From: Takifugu bimaculatus
Taxonomy: Eukaryota; Chordata; Actinopteri; Tetraodontiformes; Tetraodontidae
Direction of reading: 5' to 3'
Assembly (NCBI GenBank): GCA_004026145.2
Contig: CP034979.1
Location: forward strand, 9,017,746 to 9,081,745
DNA length: 64,000 bases
Shown here: positions 10,173 through 18,639 of the stretch, one piece after another
Layout: each line of letters opens with the position of its first letter
Numbering within the stretch: the first letter of the stretch is position 1
The notes under the pieces: generated by a model
The model's database searches: none
The model's input: only the letters and a program-made list of their open reading frames with translations
What the model was told of the DNA's origin: nothing
Position numbers and translations under genes: made by a program

Positions 10173-10893
10173 GTACCCCCCCCCCCTTACGGGAGGCACC
10201 GGACGACCGCCCAGGAGCATCCGGGTGGTCTCGGTAGAAGTCTTCGAGGAGGGAGGGGTCAGCAAGATAGGATGGGGGCACCCAGCTCCGGTCTTCGGGG
10301 CCGTAACCCACCCAATCCACCAGGTACTGGAAGCCCCTTCCCCGTCGGCGGACCGCCAGCAGCTTGTTAACTCTCCACACCGGCTCTCCGTCCGACAGGA
10401 CCTGTGGGGGAGGTGGAGTCGGAGCAGGAGGGGACAGGGGGCTGGTGGAGAAGGGTTTAATGAGCGAGACGTGGAAGACCGGGTGTACCTTCAGGGCGGC
10501 GGGGAGATCCAAACGGACTGCAGAGGGGTTAACGATGCTGCAGATGGTGTAGGGACCGATGTAGCGGGGGTTCAGCTTTCTGGAGGAAGTCTGCGAGGTC
10601 TGGAGGGGCAGGTCCCGAGCCAACAGCCAGACCTTCTGGCCAGGCCGGTAAGCAGGGGCCGGCCTCCTTCGCCGGTTGGCCGAACGCCGGGACTGCTCTG
10701 TGGCCCGCAAGATGGCTTTGCGGGCACAGACCGTGCAGGCGCCCACAAACTTCCGAACATCCTCTTGGAGGTTGGGCCACCGGAAGCGCCGCTGCACGAA
10801 CTCCGCCGTCCGACGCACGCCAGGATGGCAGGCGAAACAACTGGAGTGGCCCCACTCTAGCACCTGCGGCCGGACGGAGGAGGGCACGAACAT
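10165..10893 (-). CDS. Gypsy integrase remnant: zinc finger, GPY/F and chromodomain without catalytic core
   Basis: One uninterrupted frame of 242 codons. Residues 16-56 form the HHCC integrase zinc-binding motif (H16, H23, C53, C56). Directly after CARKA (about 60) the sequence resumes at ILRATEQSRR, which normally lies after the DDE core, so the catalytic core is missing in frame. Residues 105-145 hold the GPY/F module (RYIGPYTI, then FHVSLIKPF). Residues 172-215 are a chromodomain with YLVDWVGYGPEDRSW. The TGA stop is supplied by the first bases of the 3' LTR. In the parent family integrase inserts the cDNA and the chromodomain targets chromatin; this version cannot catalyse integration. 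The ATG at 10893 is only the first in the open frame; upstream coding is in another frame. It may be chance survival of a young deletion copy. Confidence 0.75.
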   Translation of the reverse strand: MFVPSSVRPQVLEWGHSSCFACHPGVRRTAEFVQRRFRWPNLQEDVRKFVGACTVCARKAILRATEQSRRSANRRRRPAPAYRPGQKVWLLARDLPLQTSQTSSRKLNPRYIGPYTICSIVNPSAVRLDLPAALKVHPVFHVSLIKPFSTSPLSPPAPTPPPPQVLSDGEPVWRVNKLLAVRRRGRGFQYLVDWVGYGPEDRSWVPPSYLADPSLLEDFYRDHPDAPGRSSGASRKGGGVLL

Positions 10894-11014
10894 CCGGTCC
10901 CGAGGCCCGTTCCCAGGATCGGGCTCGTCTCTCTGGGCTTGCTCGACGGCCGTCTCGATCGGCCAGGAGATGACCCCTATGACCCGGGCCAGGGGAGTGA
11001 GCGCGGGCCTGGGA

Positions 11015-11293
11015 TTACTGGATGGAGAGGGGGCGGAGCGAAGGCAGTTGGCGTGACACGCTCCAACCCAGGATCCGACCAGAAGCCCATGAGATGTGGG
11101 GGTCGTGCCTTTCCAACCATGGTCTTCCTAACACGAGTGGAGCGGTGGGGGCGTGCAAAACCAGGAAACGTGTACTCTCTATGTGATTACCCGAGAGTGT
11201 TAGGGTGAGTGGGATGGTGCGATGAGTGATGTTACCCAGAGAGCGGCCATCGATCGCCTGGGGGGACAGGGAGCGATCGAGAGTAGGAGTCAC
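11015..11293 (-). pseudogene. Gypsy aspartic protease fragment (C-terminal part)
   Basis: The frame encodes DGRSLGNITHRTIPLTL, HIESTRFLVLHAP and TAPLVLGRPWLERHDPHISW, the C-terminal half of a Ty3/gypsy retropepsin, followed by GRILGWS. The N-terminal part with the catalytic Asp is missing because the element jumps from 18 bp of LTR into this point. It ends at a stop at 11015, and the integrase remnant lies downstream in a different frame with no reverse transcriptase between. Confidence 0.75.
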
Positions 11294-11329
11294 AACAGTT
11301 TTGCCTCTTAGCTACACTGAGGAGGAATA

Positions 11330-12115
11330 CCGTATATTCACGACCTTAAGGCGCACTGTATTAAAAGGCCCAGTCTCAGTTATGGGTGCTATTTCTGTAA
11401 CATACATAAGTATTATTAGGCGCATGCTGAAACATAGAGTAAAAAATGACAATGGAAGTAAAACAGTGAGTTTCGGCGCATTTATCGAACAAAATATTCA
11501 TTCTTCCGCCACAAAAACCATCAAAGTTTTCATCTTCTGTATCTGAATTAAACAGCTGCGCTATTCCAATGTCCAACATCCCAAATTCCTCTTCGTCAAA
11601 AGAGCTCTTATAATACATGAAGACGGTATCATAGCCAATGCGTCTACAATCCACCCGCATATGGTGGCATAACTTGCCCGCCGCTGCCTCATAGATGTGG
11701 CTGGGAGCGGTTATCTTGTCGCGGCAGTCGGTGCGGAAGATGGCCACCCTTCCCTGGTAATCCGCGGGCAGCCGCTGCGCAACAGTTGTCCTTGCACGTA
11801 TGGAGAGATGCCGCCTCCCCATAAAGCAAAAACACTAAGATTGCTCGATTGCCAATTTCAACCACATATTCGATGGCCTGCAGTTTAAAGTAAGCCTCAT
11901 TGATACGCGTCTTGCTTGACCGGCGCCATTTTAGGGGATCCTTAGGTGTGCCGCTAATCGATGGGCGGAGCGTTTACTGTAGTGCACCTACCAAAGGCAC
12001 ACAGCAGATTTTGGAACTCAGTCCACACAGAAGCCGCACCATATTATAAGGTGCACCGTCAATTTTTGAGAAAATCTCAGTGTTTTAGGTGCCCCTTATA
12101 GTCGTGAAAATACGG
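11330..12115 (-). mobile_element. Pogo/Tigger-type element, internally deleted copy 1
   Basis: The ends are inverted repeats: CCGTATATTCACGACC from 11330 and GTCGTGAAAATACGG to 12115, each flanked by TA. The minus strand at 11376-11822 encodes HLSIRARTTVAQRLPADYQG (N-terminal transposase region) joined to FDEEEFGMLDIGIAQLFNSD (acidic C-terminus). The DDE core between them is deleted. At 786 bp it is a non-autonomous derivative. Confidence 0.8.
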
Positions 12116-12715
12116 TAGTCTGGGGATTGCATCAAGAGTCCAGATGTCTGATGCTGATACAACTAATTTCCCACCCATTCAATCGCAGATTTTTCTGTGA
12201 TTTAACCCTTAGTTTTATTTCCTATAAGACAGGGTTGGAACACACTCATTAACAGTGCTAGTGTAATTTAAGATCTGATTTTTAATGCTGTTTTTCACCT
12301 TTATTATTTAAACAGTTAATTTCTAATTAACACACAAAATAATGCAGTTAAAGGTATCCCTGACACCCTTGTGATTCTTGATAATAGTTGAAATAATTAT
12401 GTGGTGTTAGGACTTTTATAACCATCCTATAGGACAGAGAAATATTCACACTCTGATCTTGTAGCAGTAATGACCGTGTAGTTCAATTGTAAGTGACGAT
12501 AATGGAGGGATAAACAGTGCTAGAACAGAGAGAGGGAGCGAGGAATGTTAAGAAATGATGCTTGCAAAGACAAAACACCACCTGGAAATCCACTTTATTA
12601 ATCACATATTACACACAAACATCCTGGAATAAAGACAAGGTAAGTAATTACCTCAGTTTCAATTAAACTAGATTGCTTCTCCAAAGCAAGGATGCATGAA
12701 AGCTCAATAATAATT
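12116..12715. other. Spacer between two Tigger-type elements
   Basis: AT-rich sequence without a recognisable gene or element. Confidence 0.5.
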
Positions 12716-13437
12716 GAGCTCGCGAATATGCGGCTGAAAATGGCAATCAAGCAATCTTAGTGTTTTCGCTTTATGAGGATGCAGCATCTCTCCATACGCG
12801 CGAGGACAACTGTTGCACAGCGGCTGCCCGCGGATTACCAGGAGAGGGTGGCCATCTTCCGCACCTACTGCTGCGACAAGATAACTGCGCCCAGCCACAT
12901 CACCAATATGGATGAGATCCCTCTGACTTTTAACATTCCTTTGACCCACAAAGTGGAGAAAAAGGGACCAGCACGGTGGCGATACGCACAACGGGGCACG
13001 AGAAGTCGTCGTTCACCGTGGTTCTTGGCTGCGACGGAAATGGACAGAGCGCTGGATGACGGAAGGCGAACACTCCTTCACAAAGACTATGAGACAGCGG
13101 CAGGCAAGTTATGCCACCATGAATTGTAGACCCATGGGCTATGATACCATCTTCATGTATTGTAAGAGCTTTCACAAAATCAACGCTGAACCGGAACCAG
13201 TCGGTGAGTCCGATTCAGATGATGAAGAAGAGGAATTCAGGATGTTGGACATTGAAATAGCGCAGCTGTTTAATTCAGATACCGAAGATGAAAACTTTGA
13301 TGGTTTTGTGGTGGAAGAATTAATATTTTGTTCAATAAATGTGTCGAAACTCACTGTTTTACTTCCGTTGTCATTTTTACTGTATGTTTCAGCATGCACC
13401 TTTTAATACAGTGCGCCTTATGGTCGTGAAAATACGG
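12716..13437 (+). mobile_element. Pogo/Tigger-type element, truncated copy 2 with transposase pieces
   Basis: Same family as 11330-12115 but in the opposite orientation. The right end carries GTCGTGAAAATACGG to 13437 followed by TA; the left end has lost its inverted repeat. The plus strand encodes HLSIRARTTVAQRLPADYQE, then NMDEIPLTFNIPLTH (the first Asp of the DDE catalytic triad), then SDTEDENFDGF at the C-terminus. Several frameshifts lie between 12950 and 13150 and much of the catalytic core is missing, so it is a pseudogene. Transposases of this type are related to POGK/JRK-like proteins. Confidence 0.78.
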
Positions 13438-13684
13438 TATACAGTGGGACCTCTACTTACGAATGTCTCTACATGCGAATTTTTCAGGTTACGAAGCGTC
13501 TCAACGGGAAAATATTTCCTCTTGTTACGAAGGAAATTTCAGGATACAAAGGTCAAAAATACGCTACTGCTGCTACTCGCAGCTCGCGGAGTTTAGCGAA
13601 CGCAAACATGCTTGTAGCTGCTCTGCCATTGGCCTAGCATCTTCCTGTAATCCCATTAGCTAGGAGGGACGTCAATATGTATGT

Positions 13685-13716
<32 letters not shown>

Positions 13717-13924
13717 TAGTGTCTTATACAATCAAAATTGTTTCAAGGCGCTTTCCAGAAACCCAGGGCCTAACCCCAGACAAGCAACAGTGGCAAGGAA
13801 AAACTCCTCTTTAACAGGAAGAAACCTTGAGCAGGACCAGGCTCATGTAGAGGGACCCTCCTGCTGATGGCCGGCTGGGTAAAGAGAGAGGAGAGGAGAG
13901 GAGAGGAGAGGAGAGGGAGAAGGA

Positions 13925-14022
13925 GAGGGAGAGGGAGAAGGAGAGGAGAGGAAAGGAGAAGGAGAGGAGAGGAGAGGAGAGGAGAGGAGAGGAGAGGAGA
14001 GGAGAGGAGAGGAGAGGAGAGG
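13925..14022. repeat. GGAGA/TCTCC microsatellite in LINE 3' UTR
   Basis: About ten perfect GGAGA units at 13970-14022 after interrupted GA-rich sequence; the same position in the LINE as at 190-262. Confidence 0.9.
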
Positions 14023-14375
14023 CACAGAGCACAGAAACACACACAAAAATACACTATACAATGGATCAGCGGGCCCGGAGGTCATCATGCAGCTCCGAAG
14101 GCGGCGATACCTGTAAATGAATAGAGAGGGAGGGGGGGGAGAGAAGCAGAAAAACTACACAGGAATCAGCATAACTAGTCTGCTTGATGAGGAGGAGGAA
14201 AGGAGAGGAGAAGAAACCATGACCCAGTGGGGTGACAGAGGCCTGTCAGGTGATCATGTTTCCGGACCCCGGCAGCCTTGGCCTATAACAGCATAGCTAA
14301 GATAGGACCTAACGATTAGACGACCCCCTAAGTATGATAATTTGTCTATCTATGATAGTAACTGGAACTACAGAA

Positions 14376-15404
14376 TTAACAACAATAAGCTTTTTCAAAG
14401 AGGTAAGTTTTAAGTCTGATCTTAAAAGTAGCGATGGAGTCAGCCTCCCGTACCTGGACAGGGAGCTGGTTCCATAGCAGGGGGGCCTGGTAGCTAAATG
14501 CTCGGCCCCCCATTCTACTCCTAGAATCTCTGGGAACCACAAGTAGACCAGCATTCTGAGAGCGGAGCGGTCTATTGGGCTGATAAGGTATCACTAGCTC
14601 CTCCAGGTAGGATGGAGCTAGGCCTCTGAGGACCTTGTAGGTCAGAAGAAGGGTTTTAAAAATTATTCTAAATTTAACGGGCAGCCAATGAAGAGACGCC
14701 AGTACAGGAGTTATGTGATCTCTTTTGTCAATACCTGTCAGAACTCTGGCTGCAGCATTTTGGATCAACTGGAGGCTTCTTAAAGAGTTGTTTGGACACC
14801 CTGATAATAAAGAATTACAATAGTCCAGCCTGGAAGTAACAAAAGCATGAATTAACTTTTCAGCATCATGCCGCGTCAGTAGCTTCCTAATCTTTGTCAT
14901 GTTAGAGACTAATTTAATGTGTGAGTTGAAGGAGAGATTTTGATCAAAAGTTACTCCGTGATTCCTCACAGAGAGACTAGATGTTAATGAGATACCATCT
15001 AGAGTGATCATATGATCTAATCTATCCCTGAGAGGTTTAGGACCAAACACCATGACCTCAGTTTTTCCTGAGTTAAGGAGGAGGGAATTTGAAGACATCC
15101 AGGACTTTATGTCTTTAAGACAGGTCTGGAGCTTCACTAACTTCTCTGTCTCCTCTGGTTTCATGGATAAATAAAGCTGAGTGTCATTAGCATAACAATG
15201 AACATTTATCCCATGCTGCCGAAAAATGTTCCCTAAGGGAAGCATGTACAAGGTGAAGAGGATTGGTCCAAGTACAGAACCTTGAGGAACCCCATGGCTA
15301 ACCCTACTGTATAAGGAGGGAACACCATGGACATGAGCAAACTGGTATCTATCAGATAAATATGATCTAAACCAGTCTAGTGCTGTCCCTTTAATCCCAA
15401 TCAC
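14376..15404 (-). pseudogene. L2 reverse transcriptase, C-terminal part (copy B)
   Basis: 342 codons from MIGIKGTALDWFRSYLSDRY to the natural end (FEKAYCC). It shows HGVPQGSVLGPILF (RT motif B region) and HCYANDTQLYLSM, where the catalytic YADD is changed to YAND, losing an essential Asp. The C-terminal block AAARVLTGIDKRDHITPVLA is typical of the L2 clade. It is separated from the upstream RT half by a frame break. Confidence 0.88.
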
Positions 15405-16108
15405 ATGTTCCAGTTTATGTAACAGGCAACTGTATCAAAAGCAGAACTGAGGTCCAGCAGAACCAGCATAGAGACCAGTCCATGATCTGAAGCTATGAGA
15501 ACATCATTAGTAACTTTAAGAAGTGCTGTTTCTGTGCTGTGATGAGCTCTAAAGCCTGACTGAAACATCTCAAACAGGCTGTTCCTCTGCAGGTGCTCCA
15601 GTAACTGAGTCACCACAACCTTCTCTAGAATTTTAGAAATAAAAGGAAGGTTGGATATCGGCCTATAATTTGCTAATACGTCAGGATCCAGTGATGTTTT
15701 TTTAAGCAACAGCTTAATCACTGCCACCTTGTAGGACCGGGGTACATAACCTGACACTAAAGAACCATTGATGTGGTCCAGGATAGAACTGCCTATCAAT
15801 GGTAAAACATCCTTCAACAGGTTTGTTGGGATGGGATCTAAAAGACAAGTGGTGGTCTTGGATTTCTGAATTAGCGATGACGCCTCAGAAAAATATATTG
15901 GGGTGAAGGAGTTTAAGGGCTCGTTGGAGAACCTGTATGTTCCCACAGTCAGCACATCTGGTGATGGTCCAATTGTTGGGATGGCCTGGTTAGCTTTCTG
16001 TCTGATAGCTAGAACTTTATCAGTGAAGAAGCTCATGAAGTCTTCACCACTAAGGGAAGAAGGGATACGCGGATCTAAAACACTGTGACTCTTTGTTAAT
16101 TCGGCCAC
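15401..16108 (-). pseudogene. L2 reverse transcriptase, N-terminal part (copy B)
   Basis: 235 codons with DPDVLANYRPISNLPFISKI, FQSGFRAHHSTETALLKVTN and MLVLLDLSSAFDTV (RT motif A, Asp retained). The frame ends abnormally after FDTV because about 10 bp present in the 25.2-kb copy are missing. Confidence 0.88.
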
Positions 16109-16207
16109 AGTGCTAAAAAGAAACCTGGGGTTGCTCTTATTTTCCTCAATTAAAGAAGAAAAATAAGCTGTTCTAGCCTTACAGAGGGCCTTTTTATAAA
16201 CTAATAG

Positions 16208-17658
16208 TCAGTTTTTCCAGGCTACATGATAGCTGTCTATTTTACAAGAATGCCACTTCCTTTCCAGTCTTCGCACTTTCTGCTTGAGGGTCCTGATATG
16301 TGAATTATACCAGGGGGCACACCTCCTCTGATTTACTATTTTCTTTTTCAGGGGGGCAACAGAATCAAGCGTGATTCTCAGTGAGGTTGCTGCACCTTCC
16401 GCAATAGAGTCAACCTCAGCAGGGCTAAGATTATAATGATTTACCCCTGGGGAAACACACACTGGTCCTGTGATTAGCACAGGGATCACTTCCTTAAACT
16501 TAGCTACAGGATTATCTGAAAGACATCTGCTATAGTAAGACTTTGTTCTGAGCATAGAAGAATCCTTCATCATAAATGTGAAAGTGATCAAAGAATGGTC
16601 TGACAGGACTGGGTTCTGAGGGAACACTGACACATGTTTTACCTCAACACCATAAGTCAGAACTAGATCTAAGGTGTGGTTGAAGCTATGAGTTGGTTGG
16701 TTTATCTGCTGGAGGAAACCAACTGACTCAAGTAATGAGATGAAGCCATTTCTAAAGCTGTCATTTACAACATCTACATGGATATTAAAGTCTCCAATGA
16801 TAATGACTTTGTCCGTTATAAGGACCAAGTCAGATAAGAAATCAGAGAACTCAGACAGGAACTCTGAATGTGGCCCAGCAGGGGGCCGATATACAACTAC
16901 ATGCCAAGAGTCAGGCTTTCAAATGAACTGGAGCCATATTTTGGTCTATGAATAATTAATAACTTGGAGTGATTGATTGCTGCCACTCCCCCTCCTCGAC
17001 CAGTAACACGAGGAATATGATAATTAAGATGGGTAGGAGGAGTAGATTCATTTAAGATAACGTACTCCTCCTCCTGAAGCCAGGTCTCAGTAAGACAAAA
17101 TAAATCAATGTGATGATCCACTATCAGGTTGTGCACTAACAGAGATTTACACAAAAGAGATCTAATATTTAACAGTCCACACTTAATTGTGATATTAGTT
17201 TCTCCAACTTGTGCTTTAGTATTAATTTTAATAAGATTATGGTGATTGACCGCTTCCCTGGTCTGCGCTTGGTGAACTTTTAACCGTGGAACAGAGACTA
17301 CCTCTATAGTGTTAAATATGTTATTGTTGGTGGATGAGGGTTCTATGGAAGCAGCAGAGAGGTGTGTAAGACTACAACTCTGCATCCTGGTCTGGACCCT
17401 GGATTGGCAGGTCACTTTGAGTCTAATAAAATTAGCCAAATTACTAGAAATGAGAGAGGCACCATCCCGTGTGGGATGGACACCGTCTCTCCTAATCAGA
17501 CCAGGTTTTCCCCAAAAAGTGCTCCAATTGTCTACAAAGGCCACCTGGTTTTCGGGACACCACCGTGACAGCCAGCGACGAAGCGATGACATGCGGCTAA
17601 ACATCTCATCACTGGCCACATTGGGGAGGGGACCAGAGAATGCTACGGAGTCCGACAT
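16208..17658 (-). pseudogene. L2 ORF1 end and APE endonuclease region (copy B)
   Basis: Two frames cover this. 17658-16897 reads MSDSVAFSGPLPN, then WGKPGLIRRDGVHPTRDGAS (the DxxH block of an SGNH hydrolase), then the start of the endonuclease with CGLLNIRSL and FCLTETWL. 16828-16208 carries GDFNIH and LSDHSLITF, two APE-type endonuclease motifs, and stops at a premature TGA at 16208. A deletion near 16900 separates them. Confidence 0.82.
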
Positions 17659-17659
17659 A

Positions 17660-18071
17660 GTTTTTTGCGTAGTTACAGACTGACTCCAAGTTAATTTTGG
17701 TGACCTCCGACTGACGAAGCCTGACGGGTGTTGTTGGCTCCAAAGTGAATAATAACTTTACCAAATTTACGTTTACGTCTCGCCAGCAGCCGTAAATTTG
17801 CTTCTATGTCGCCCGCTCTGGCCCCTGGAATGCACTTGACTATGGTCGCTGGAGTCGGCTTCACGTAGCGCTAAACAGAGTCGCCAATTACCAGGGTCGG
17901 TTTCTCAGCGGGTGTGTCACCGAGTGGGGAAAAACGGTTAGCCATGGGAAGCGGGTGGTGGTGCACCGTGGGCCTTTGTTTTGGGCTATGCTTCCTACGA
18001 ACCGTCACCCAGCCGCCCTGGCTAACCGGCTGCTCGGCTGCGGGGGAACGGTAGCTGAAGCTACGCTAGGC
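17660..18071 (-). pseudogene. L2 ORF1, SGNH-esterase-like N-terminal part (copy B)
   Basis: The minus strand reads TLVIGDSV (block I, catalytic Ser context), then a GARAGDIEANLR segment (block II Gly), then KVIIHFGANNTR (block III GxN-D region). The frame is interrupted, including a TAG soon after GDSV. SGNH-type esterase domains are known in ORF1 proteins of CR1/L2 LINEs. Confidence 0.6.
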
Positions 18072-18188
18072 GCTAGTTATTTTACGCTAGTTAAATATTT
18101 GTGTGTATCCCAGCGTCTTCTTCGTCGTCTTCAGGATTTATTGTGGGTGTTTGTATGTTTGTCCATTAGATGGCGGTGTTACCACAAG

Positions 18189-18341
18189 ATGTATGTGTAG
18201 ATTCTCAATCATCCAGGTCATTGTATCCAAGGTAGTTTTCTCTGTCAACTGGACTGGGTTTCTTCTCTTGAAAACGTTTCGCCTTCTATCCAGAAGGCTT
18301 CTTCAGTTCTGAACTGAACTGAAGAAGCCTTCTGGATAGAC
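18189..18341 (-). mobile_element. Penelope-like 3' tip with fold-back end
   Basis: Flanked by ACCACAAG at 18181-18188 and 18342-18349. It carries the Penelope 3' sequence seen at 4680-4760, including the hammerhead-like core. At its upper end the last 24 bp are repeated as an inverted copy (18287-18310 against 18317-18340, 6-bp spacer). No coding sequence remains. Confidence 0.7.
18271..18306 (-). ncRNA. Hammerhead-ribozyme-like core, second copy
   Basis: Minus strand: CTGAAGA (18306-18300), a perfect 6-bp stem GCCTTC/GAAGGC with TGGATA loop, then GAAACGTTTT. Same architecture as at 4721-4756 but with GUU at the cleavage-site position. The extra A before stem II is present here too. Confidence 0.45.
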
Positions 18342-18639
18342 ACCACAAGTGTTAACGTTCGTTGCTAGTAATGACGGCTAATGTAAGATTAGCCCTGTAA
18401 TAAAGTTCATTTTGTTCCTGGAGAAGCCTTGCACTGAATTCCTACATTTATAATGTGTTAATCTAATTGTAACATGTATTTTTTACATGTTTTGATGCAT
18501 TTTTATGATTTATAAAAAAAATCATGTCCGAATTTCTGGGTGCTTGGAACGGATTAGGGCATTTACATGGAAAACGCATCTCTACTTACGTAATTTTCTT
18601 CCGGAACCAATTAATTTTGTATAAGGTCTCTGTGGCGTT

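Larger units (their letters stand above)
9309..11297 (-). mobile_element. Ty3/gypsy (chromodomain) deletion derivative, TSD-flanked
   Basis: A 5-bp duplication, GTTTT, lies at 9304-9308 and 11298-11302. Read on the minus strand the element begins with the first 18 bp of its LTR (11297-11280), passes straight into protease coding sequence, then integrase and chromodomain, a polypurine tract (AAGGGGGGGGGGTAC, just above 10172) and a full 3' LTR (10172-9309). The rest of the 5' LTR, gag, reverse transcriptase, RNase H and the integrase catalytic core are absent. The ends therefore look intact while the body is a collapsed derivative. Confidence 0.85.
13686..18071 (-). mobile_element. L2-clade LINE, near-complete but defective (copy B)
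   Basis: Read on the minus strand, the element runs from an ORF1 region with an SGNH-esterase-like domain (about 18070-17450), through an APE endonuclease (about 17250-16250) and reverse transcriptase (16108-14376), to a 3' UTR with a GGAGA-strand microsatellite and an ATTTG-type tail at 13686. The 5' end of ORF1 is missing. Compared with the copy at 25.2 kb it has a 44-bp deletion near 16900 in the endonuclease, a premature TGA at 16208, a 10-bp deletion near 15428 that breaks the reverse transcriptase frame, and YAND in place of YADD. It lies inside a Tigger-like transposon. Confidence 0.9.
13442..18632 (+). mobile_element. Second Tigger-like DNA transposon, split by an L2 LINE
   Basis: It starts CAGTGGGACCTCTACTTACG at 13442 after TA. 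The far end (about 18530-18632) has the inverted counterpart in degraded form (TTAGGGCATTTACATGG, CTCTACTTACG, GGAACCAATTAATTTTGTA). No transposase frame remains. The interior is mostly the L2 at 13686-18071 and a Penelope fragment at 18189-18341. The segment 13490-13610 is repeated at about 29722-29825, showing a dispersed family. The right boundary is approximate. Confidence 0.6.

Noticed and set aside
10225..10860. 211-codon open frame on the plus strand
   Set aside because: It is antisense to the recognisable integrase/chromodomain frame at 10165-10893.
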